Assembly (NCBI GenBank): GCA_051984675.1
Contig: JBPYFK010000154.1
Span: forward strand, 1 to 64,000
Source: JBPYFK01 sp051984675
Lineage (GTDB): Bacteria > Actinomycetota > Actinomycetes > Mycobacteriales > Pseudonocardiaceae
Direction of reading: 5' to 3'
Length of the DNA stretch: 64,000 nucleotides
Part shown: positions 58,658-64,000 of the stretch, one piece after another
Position numbering within the stretch: position 1 is the first letter of the stretch
Layout of the letters: each line of letters opens with the position of its first letter
Position numbers and translations under genes: made by a program
Notes under the pieces: generated by a model
What the model was told of the DNA's origin: nothing
Database searches by the model: none
The model's input: the letters and a program-made list of their open reading frames with translations, nothing else

Positions 58658-58855
58658 TCAGCTGTTCTCGCTGTCCTGATCCGGGTCCGGGCGTGGTCGT
58701 TCCGGGCGAACGTCCGGGTCATCGTCGGCGGGCGGTTCGGCGTCCAGCGCCTCCTCCGCACGCGTGGGATGACCGCCCTGCAGCAATCCCCTGATCTCCT
58801 TTTCTCTCGCGTCGTCCTTCCACGGGCCCTGCTTGTCGCTACGACGTTCTGTCAC
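58658..58855 (-). CDS. Small conserved actinobacterial protein (65 aa)
   Basis: A 65-residue very hydrophilic protein rich in Asp, Glu, Arg and Pro, with the recognisable core QGPWKDDAREKEIRGLLQGGHPTRAEEALDAEPPADDDP. Proteins of this wording are widespread in actinomycetes with unknown role. GTG start with a strong GGGAGGTG 8 bases upstream. The composition suggests a largely disordered protein. Confidence 0.7.
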   Translation of the reverse strand: MTERRSDKQGPWKDDAREKEIRGLLQGGHPTRAEEALDAEPPADDDPDVRPERPRPDPDQDSENS

Positions 58856-59025
58856 CGGTACCCACCTCCCTTGCCTGACGGGTGCTCACCCGGGCGGTTA
58901 CCCGGTTGCCGGAAGGATCATTCGGCTCGCTATCGCCGGCTGGTGACCGGGGTATGAGCAGGTCATGCCACGGGTAGGCCGTAGGTGACGCATTCGCGCG
59001 AGTCGAGAGAGCTGTTGGAGTACGG

Positions 59026-59379
59026 ATGTCTCATGTGCAACTTCCGTTACGGGACTACGACGAGCTGCCGGTGGGGGCGTTGCGGCACCGGATGCGAGCG
59101 CTGAGTTCGGGCCAGGTGAAGCAGCTCTACGACCACGAGAGGGCACACGCCCACCGCGCGCAGGTGCTGGAACTGCTGTCGAGCCGCCTGACCGAACTCG
59201 AGCGAGGAGCGACGCCGTCCGAGGGTTCCCAGGAATTCGTGCCGGAGGCGGCCGACCATGGCCGGCGTGGTTCTCCCGTGCACCCCAGCGGCTCGCCGCA
59301 GTCGATCCACCCGCCACCGCACGGGGCCGAGGCACAGCACGGCAAACCCAAAGCCAACCGGCCACGAAAGATGCCCTAG
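59026..59379 (+). CDS. Conserved actinobacterial hypothetical protein (117 aa)
   Basis: A 117-residue protein. Residues 1-60 form a conserved helical domain (LPLRDYDELPVGALRHRMRALSSGQVKQLYDHERAHAHRAQVLELLSSRLTELE) seen in many actinobacterial proteins of unknown function. The remaining half is Pro/Gly/His-rich and probably disordered. The ATG has TGGAG 8-12 bases upstream. It ends 4 bases into the converging regulator gene. Confidence 0.72.
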   Translation: MSHVQLPLRDYDELPVGALRHRMRALSSGQVKQLYDHERAHAHRAQVLELLSSRLTELERGATPSEGSQEFVPEAADHGRRGSPVHPSGSPQSIHPPPHGAEAQHGKPKANRPRKMP

Positions 59380-60419
59380 CCGTGCGCATCACCGACTGCC
59401 CGCACCGGTCCGTCCCATGAGGACAGTCCCGAGTCTCGGAAGGTGTTGCGGTAGGCGGCCGGAGAGACTCCCACCGCAGCCTGCATGTGCTGCCGCAGTG
59501 AGGCGGCCGTACCAAGACCGGCACGGTCTGCCACCCGATCGATCGCGAGGTCCGTGGTCTCCAGCAGCTCCCGGGCGCGCTCGACGCGCTGCCGAGTCAG
59601 CCACTGCCCCGGTGAAAGCCCTACCTCCTCCCGGAAACGCCGGGTGAACGTGCGCACGCTCATCGACTCTCGCGCTGCGAGTTCGCACAGCGTGATCGGC
59701 CGGTCGAGATGTTCCAGCGCCCACGCTCGTGCGGCGCTGGTGGCGGAGCCGCGCGGCTCCGGGACGGGACGTGGAATGAACTGGGCTTGGCCGCCGTCAC
59801 GGTGCGGTGCGACGACGACGCTGCGCGCGACGTCGTTGGCCATCGCCGAACCATGGTCGCACCGGATCAGATGCAGGCAGAGATCGATGCCGGCTGCCTC
59901 CCCGGCCGAGGTCAGGACGTGCCCGTGGTCGACGTAGAGAACGTCCGGGTCGAGATCGACCGCCGGGTACAGCTTGCGGAACTGCTCGCACGACTTCCAG
60001 TGCGTCGTGGCCCGGAGCCCGTCGAGCAGGCCAGCCGCTGCCAGCACGAACGCACCGGTGCAGATCGAGGCGATCCGGGTGCCCGGGCGGATGCGCGCGA
60101 AGGCGTCGGCGAGGTCAGGGCTGAGACGGCCGGTCGGGTCGGGTTCGTAGTCCTCCTCAGAGGCCGGAACGATCAGCGTGTCAGCTTCGCGCAGCGCGTC
60201 CGGGCCGTGCGGGACGTGAATGCTGAAGTCGGCATCGGTGCGGACCTCGCCAGGTTCGAGTGCGCAGGTCACGACCTCGTACAGCGGCTCCCCGGTGGGC
60301 GACCGGGCACTGCCGAACAGCCGGTGAACCATGCCCAGCTCCATGGGTAGTAGCCCAGGGCGCACGAGGACGGCGATGCGGTGAAGGTCGGCGGCAACCA
60401 TGACCGGATTCTTGCGCAT
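59376..60419 (-). CDS. GlxA-type regulator (DJ-1/PfpI domain plus AraC domain)
   Basis: A 347-residue transcription factor. The N-terminal half is a DJ-1/PfpI-like domain (HRIAVLVRPGLLPMELGMVHRLFG) with SICTGAFVLAAAGLLDG around the usual nucleophile Cys. The C-terminal half is an AraC-type double helix-turn-helix: HLDRPITLCELAARESMSVRTFTRRFREEVGLSPGQWLTRQRVERARELL and GLGTAASLRQHMQAAVGVSPAAYR. Such regulators respond to nitrogen compounds or metabolites. Met 60401 is an alternative start. It is divergent from the MFS gene with 53 bases between them and may control it. Confidence 0.92.
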   Translation of the reverse strand: MRKNPVMVAADLHRIAVLVRPGLLPMELGMVHRLFGSARSPTGEPLYEVVTCALEPGEVRTDADFSIHVPHGPDALREADTLIVPASEEDYEPDPTGRLSPDLADAFARIRPGTRIASICTGAFVLAAAGLLDGLRATTHWKSCEQFRKLYPAVDLDPDVLYVDHGHVLTSAGEAAGIDLCLHLIRCDHGSAMANDVARSVVVAPHRDGGQAQFIPRPVPEPRGSATSAARAWALEHLDRPITLCELAARESMSVRTFTRRFREEVGLSPGQWLTRQRVERARELLETTDLAIDRVADRAGLGTAASLRQHMQAAVGVSPAAYRNTFRDSGLSSWDGPVRAVGDAHG

Positions 60420-60472
60420 CTCGGCCAGCGAGCCACTCGTCCGTCTCCGACCGGGCGCACAGGATTTCTCCC

Positions 60473-61687
60473 GTGACGCGCTGCATCGAAATCCAGGAAC
60501 CAGGGAAGCTCGGCGAAGACCGTCGCCTCCGCCGGATCGCCGCCGTCGCCGCCCTGACGATCATCACGGCGTCGGCTTCCACCACCATGGCTGGCCTGCT
60601 GGTCGAACCGCTGCATCACGAGTTCGCGTGGTCACACGGCACGATCGGGTTCGCGGTCTCGGTCAACATGGCGCTTTACGGGCTCACCGCCCCCTTCGCC
60701 GCCGCATGGATGGACCGTTTCGGCATCCACCGCGTCGTGGCCGCCGCGCTCATGGCCATCGTCGCGGGAGCCGTGCTGGCGCTGGTCATGACCGATGCCT
60801 GGGAGTTCACCCTGTGCTGGGGTGTCCTCGTCGGCCTGGGCTGCGGATCGATGGCGATGACGTTCGCCGCGACGGTCGCGAACCGCTGGTTCGTCCAGCG
60901 GCGCGGTCTGATCACGGGAGTTCTCACGGCGGCAAGCGTGTTCGGGCAGTTCGCCTTCCTCCCGCTGCTGGCCTGGACCGTTGATCACTGGGGCTGGCGA
61001 GCGGCGGTCGCGGCGGTGGCACTGGCCGCGCTGATGGTCGCGCCGCTCGCCTGGTTCGGACTGCGGGACCACCCCGCGGAACCCGTGCGGGGTGCCGGTA
61101 TCCGCTCGATTCGGGTGCTCCTTGGCTCCGCACGGACCGCCCCATTCTGGCTGCTGGCCGCCACATTCGCGATCTGCGGAGCGTCGACCAACGGTCTCAT
61201 GTGGACGCATTTCGCACCGGCCGAGCACGATCACGGCATGCCGATCACGGTCGCTGCCGCACTGCTGACGACGATTGGGGTCTGCAACGTGGTCGGCACG
61301 ATCGGGTCGGGGTGGTTGACCGATCGCTACAGCGTGCGGTGGCTGCTGGCCGGATACTACGTCCTGCGGGGAGTCTCGTTGCTGTTCCTACCGTTGCTGC
61401 TGGCGGCGACCGTCCGACCGGCGATGATCGTCTTCCTGATCTTGTTCGGCCTGCTCGACGTGGCCACCGTGCCGCCCACGATCGCGCTCTGCCGGCAGTT
61501 CTATGCCAAGGACAGCGCGGTCGTCTTCGGCTGGGTGAACGCCTCGCACCAGGTGGGCGCAGGACTGGTCGCCTTCCTGGGCGGAGTCGCCCGGGACGCC
61601 TTCGGTTCGTACGACGTGGTCTGGGCCGGAGGAGGGGCGTTGTGCGCCGTCGCGGCCGTACTGGCACTGACGATCACACGCTCGTGA
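60473..61687 (+). CDS. MFS transporter (monocarboxylate/oxalate-antiporter-like)
   Basis: A 404-residue, 12-helix MFS protein. Helix 1 has ALTIITASASTTMAGLLVEPLHHEFAWSHGTIGFAVSVNMALYGLTAPFAAAWMDRFG, a pattern of the oxalate/formate antiporter and monocarboxylate-carrier group. GVLVGLGCGSMAMTFAATVANRWFVQRRGLITGVLTAAS is the helix 4-5 region. Substrate unknown. GTG start. The GlxA-type regulator lies on the other strand immediately upstream. Confidence 0.88.
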   Translation: MTRCIEIQEPGKLGEDRRLRRIAAVAALTIITASASTTMAGLLVEPLHHEFAWSHGTIGFAVSVNMALYGLTAPFAAAWMDRFGIHRVVAAALMAIVAGAVLALVMTDAWEFTLCWGVLVGLGCGSMAMTFAATVANRWFVQRRGLITGVLTAASVFGQFAFLPLLAWTVDHWGWRAAVAAVALAALMVAPLAWFGLRDHPAEPVRGAGIRSIRVLLGSARTAPFWLLAATFAICGASTNGLMWTHFAPAEHDHGMPITVAAALLTTIGVCNVVGTIGSGWLTDRYSVRWLLAGYYVLRGVSLLFLPLLLAATVRPAMIVFLILFGLLDVATVPPTIALCRQFYAKDSAVVFGWVNASHQVGAGLVAFLGGVARDAFGSYDVVWAGGGALCAVAAVLALTITRS

Positions 61688-61743
61688 CCTCATCTGCTTC
61701 TCTAGCAGCTTTCGGGCCCGGTCTCGAAGCTCGCCGGGTCGCT

Positions 61744-62247
61744 CTACTTCCGCCGGGGTAGGCGGTGGAGCACCACTTCTTCGAGTTGCCCACCCGAGAC
61801 TCGCGCCGTCATATATGTGCAGTGGGGTTGGCGCCGACGGTCGGTGGGGGAGCCGGGGTTGAGCAGCCGGAGCCCGTTCGGCGTCATCGTGTCCCACGGG
61901 ATGTGGCTGTGGCCGAACACGAGCACGTCGACATCGGGGAACCACTGGTCGCAGCGCGCCTCGCGCCCTTGGGCCGGGCCGGTTTCGTGGATCGTCGCGA
62001 ACCGGACACCGTCGAGATCGGCATGCGCGACCTCGGGCAGGCGGGCGCGGAACGGTTCCCCGTCGTTGTTGCCGAACACGCCTACGAGTCGCGCGCTGTG
62101 CGCTTCCAGTTCGTCGAGCAAGGCGAGGTCGACCCAGTCACCGGCATGCATGACCACGTCCGCCACCGCTACCTCGTCCCAAACCTGGGGTGGCAGCTCC
62201 TTCGCTCGTTTCGGTACGTGCGTATCCGCGATCAGCAGCAGTCGCAT
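61744..62247 (-). CDS. YfcE-type metallophosphoesterase
   Basis: A 167-residue calcineurin-fold phosphodiesterase with all metal ligands present: LIADTH (D-x-H), HAGDW (GD), GNND (the GN-x-D variant of GNHD) and FGHSH. The family (YfcE, MJ0936) cleaves phosphodiesters such as bis-pNPP; a natural substrate is rarely known. It offers a direct contrast to the degenerate phosphoesterase domain in the STAND protein. It ends 57 bases past the converging MFS gene and lies 18 bases downstream of the DinB-like gene on the same strand. Confidence 0.92.
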   Translation of the reverse strand: MRLLLIADTHVPKRAKELPPQVWDEVAVADVVMHAGDWVDLALLDELEAHSARLVGVFGNNDGEPFRARLPEVAHADLDGVRFATIHETGPAQGREARCDQWFPDVDVLVFGHSHIPWDTMTPNGLRLLNPGSPTDRRRQPHCTYMTARVSGGQLEEVVLHRLPRRK

Positions 62248-62265
62248 GCCCTCACGGTGGCACGG

Positions 62266-63066
62266 TCAGGCCGTCAACGGTGGGAACTGGCCCTTCGCAC
62301 GGCCCGTTCCCGGGGTGCCGGCGAAGGCTTGGGCGATCGGAATCCACCGCTTCGCGGTCTCGCCGGAAACGGACAGCCTGAGGTCGTCGGGGTGGCGCCG
62401 CTGGGTGACCAGCAGGCAGAAGTCCAGCGCCGGACCGGTCACCCGGTCGGCCGCGTCGTCCGGTCCCCAGCTCCAGGGCTGGCCGTTCGGCCCTTCCAAC
62501 TCGACACGCACCGACTGCTCCGGGGCCGGGAGGCCGTGCAGCATGAACGCGAATCCCATGGTGCGAACGCCCAGGTACGCGACGTGCCGGAGCCGATCGG
62601 TCGGCTTTCGAGCGACGCCCAGGGCGTCCACGATGTCCTGGCCGTGCGCCCAGGTTTCCATGATCCGCGCGGTTGCCATCGAGGCCGGTTTCATGGGCGG
62701 GCCGAACCACGGGATCTTGCTGTCACCAGCAGCGAGGAGCGCGTGGGCTAGCTCCTCGCGCCCGTCGCGCCAGCGGGCCAGGAGTGCTGCCGGGTCTTCG
62801 CGTGTCCCTTCCTCCGCGCCTGCGGTCACGAACCCGTCGGGGTCGTTGGCGGCCTCATGCACGACGTCCTGGAAGCGATCCGGGGCGGTGGCGGCCAGGA
62901 CAGCCTGCCGGTCGGTCCACGCGAGGTGGGCGATCTGGTGCGCAATGGTCCAGCCCGCCGCCGGGGTCATGCGGGACCAGCCCGCGGAATCCAGGCTGGC
63001 CACCAGCTCGTCCAGATCGGCGCTCTCGGCGCGCAGGTCGTCCAGCAGTTCGGTTGTCCCGGTCAT
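62266..63066 (-). CDS. TIGR03084-type DinB/mycothiol-maleylpyruvate-isomerase-like protein
   Basis: A 266-residue four-helix-bundle protein. LLDDLRAESADLDELVASLDSAGWSRMTPAAGWTIAHQIAHLAWTDRQAV carries the first metal-ligand His region, ARIMETWAHGQDIVDALG the second with the His of the E-x-W-x-H-G pattern. The long C-terminal half fits the TIGR03084 family. Relatives use mycothiol, which fits an actinomycete; the reaction is unknown. The ATG at 63066 has GGAGAGG 3-9 bases upstream; the frame stays open far to the right but crosses the divergent kinase gene. Confidence 0.85.
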   Translation of the reverse strand: MTGTTELLDDLRAESADLDELVASLDSAGWSRMTPAAGWTIAHQIAHLAWTDRQAVLAATAPDRFQDVVHEAANDPDGFVTAGAEEGTREDPAALLARWRDGREELAHALLAAGDSKIPWFGPPMKPASMATARIMETWAHGQDIVDALGVARKPTDRLRHVAYLGVRTMGFAFMLHGLPAPEQSVRVELEGPNGQPWSWGPDDAADRVTGPALDFCLLVTQRRHPDDLRLSVSGETAKRWIPIAQAFAGTPGTGRAKGQFPPLTA

Positions 63067-63180
63067 GGCCTCTCCGGCTCCGCTTATTCTCGGGTCAGTA
63101 GTGGGGGAGTGTAGTTTCGGCGGTTCACCCACAGCATTACTTGAACGGTACCGTCTCGAAATTCTTCCGTGGAGGTGCGG

Positions 63181-64000
63181 TTGATCGAGGTCGTGCTGGC
63201 CGGTCTGACCACCGTTGACGTGGTACAGCGGGTGGAGTCGGTGCCCGAACCGGGGGAGAAGGTGCAGTCCGCCTCGGTCGAGACGGCCGCTGGCGGTCCG
63301 GCGGCCAACGCCGCCGTCACGGTCGCGGCCCTGGGCGGCCGAGCGGTGCTGCTCACCGCTCTCGGGGCGCATCCGCTGGCTGAGTTGGCGCGCGACGACC
63401 TGGACAAGCACGACGTCGAGATGCACGACCTGCTGCCCCAGCGCTCGGAACCCCCGGCGGTCAGCGCGGTGACCGTACAGGCGTGCGATGGCGAGCGCAC
63501 CGTGGTCTCGCACAACGCCGCCGCGGTCGATCTCCCGTCCCCGTCCGGGCTGGACGCCCTGGTGGCTCGTGCCGGTGCGGTGCTGGTGGACGGGCACCAC
63601 CCGCGACTCGCGCTCGCCACCGCCGCCGCGGCGAACCGGCTCGGCGCGCCGCTGGTGCTCGACGCGGGAAGCTACAAGCCGGTGCTGGAGGAGCTGTTGC
63701 CCAGGGTGGACGTGTGCGCGTGCTCGGCCACCTTCCGCGTGCCGGGGCAGGCGGATTTCGATGGCAGCCAGCGGGCGTTGCACGGACTCGGAATACCGGT
63801 CGTGACCAGGACCCAGGGCCCAGGGCCGGTGACCTGGTCGTGTCGGAGCCCGGACACGACCGTCCACATTGGAATCGCACAGCCACCGGAGGTCCCGGTT
63901 CGGGACACGTTGGGTGCCGGGGACGTCTGGCACGGCGCGTTGGCGTACGGGGTCGCGCGGCTGGGGCGCGTGCCCACGGCCGACGACCTGCCAGCCCTGA
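63181..64000 (+). CDS. PfkB-family carbohydrate kinase (cut by window end)
   Basis: The first 273 codons of a ribokinase-fold sugar kinase. VVQRVESVPEPGEKVQSASVETAAGGPAANAAVTVAALG is the N-terminal substrate region with the GG-P-x-N pattern, and PVRDTLGAGDVWHGALAYG is the PfkB signature with the catalytic Asp in GAGD. Substrate (ribose, fructose or a nucleoside) is not clear. The start is TTG 63181, placed 6 bases after GGAGG; a GTG at 63193 is an alternative. The protein should continue about 20 residues beyond the window. Confidence 0.88.
   Translation, partial: MIEVVLAGLTTVDVVQRVESVPEPGEKVQSASVETAAGGPAANAAVTVAALGGRAVLLTALGAHPLAELARDDLDKHDVEMHDLLPQRSEPPAVSAVTVQACDGERTVVSHNAAAVDLPSPSGLDALVARAGAVLVDGHHPRLALATAAAANRLGAPLVLDAGSYKPVLEELLPRVDVCACSATFRVPGQADFDGSQRALHGLGIPVVTRTQGPGPVTWSCRSPDTTVHIGIAQPPEVPVRDTLGAGDVWHGALAYGVARLGRVPTADDLPAL

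Noticed and set aside
1..64000. tRNA, rRNA, riboswitch and transposase genes
   Set aside because: Scanned by eye on both strands; no cloverleaf with a GTTC-type T-loop, no rRNA-like conserved stretch and no transposase motif was found. A dedicated search could still reveal small RNAs.

Overview
The window is high-GC DNA with dense, short-spaced genes. Its content points to an actinomycete: a LytR-CpsA-Psr (LCP) wall protein, RodA and FtsW homologues, a TatA with one membrane helix, a mycothiol-type DinB-like protein, many GTG and TTG starts, and Bergerat-fold (HATPase) proteins of the actinobacterial type. Pseudonocardiaceae (Amycolatopsis or a relative) is the best guess. It rests on overall style and not on a marker gene. 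No rRNA, tRNA, CRISPR array, transposase or integrase was seen.

Layout. 1-3.4 kb: a formylglycine-type sulfatase downstream of two small membrane proteins. 3.6-4.1 kb: a heavily deleted remnant of pntAB (proton-translocating transhydrogenase). 4.2-7.5 kb: a GntR regulator, an amino-acid permease and an asparaginase, probably for asparagine uptake and breakdown. 7.6-15.1 kb: a PQQ-type propeller lipoprotein and a complete peptide ABC importer in the order permease, binding protein, permease, ATPase, ATPase. 15.8-22.2 kb: envelope genes (LCP protein, RodA-like, FtsW-like, CtaG-like, TatA).

22.3-32 kb is the most unusual part. It starts with a 1938-residue STAND protein with the order TIR, inactive-looking metallophosphoesterase, NACHT, pentapeptide repeats and 15 WD40 repeats. 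Next comes a divergent SLC13/ArsB-like permease. Then come three tightly coupled genes: a membrane-anchored protein of unknown family, a cupin and an inositol-monophosphatase-like enzyme. The STAND protein resembles NLR-like immune sensors. The three-gene operon beside it is a candidate undescribed module.

32-38 kb: a gap with a G-quadruplex-type heptamer repeat, small membrane proteins, a MarR-ABC exporter operon and an HtrA-like protease. 38.4-41 kb: a metallo-beta-lactamase/Rieske fusion of different base composition. It is bracketed by a 34-base near-identical repeat that belongs to the 3' end of a neighbouring HATPase-like gene. 42-48.6 kb: a surface-glycan locus (two GT2 enzymes, DUF6541-like membrane protein, DUF2304 protein, sugar epimerase, flippase). 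48.7-54.6 kb: a lipoprotein, an amidase, a DHA2 exporter with an iron-box-like site, and a class A penicillin-binding protein. 54.9-64 kb: mostly single housekeeping or stress genes (VOC, isoaspartyl methyltransferase, macro domain, OsmC, two MFS transporters, GlxA-type regulator, phosphodiesterase, DinB-like protein). The last gene is a PfkB-type kinase cut by the window end.
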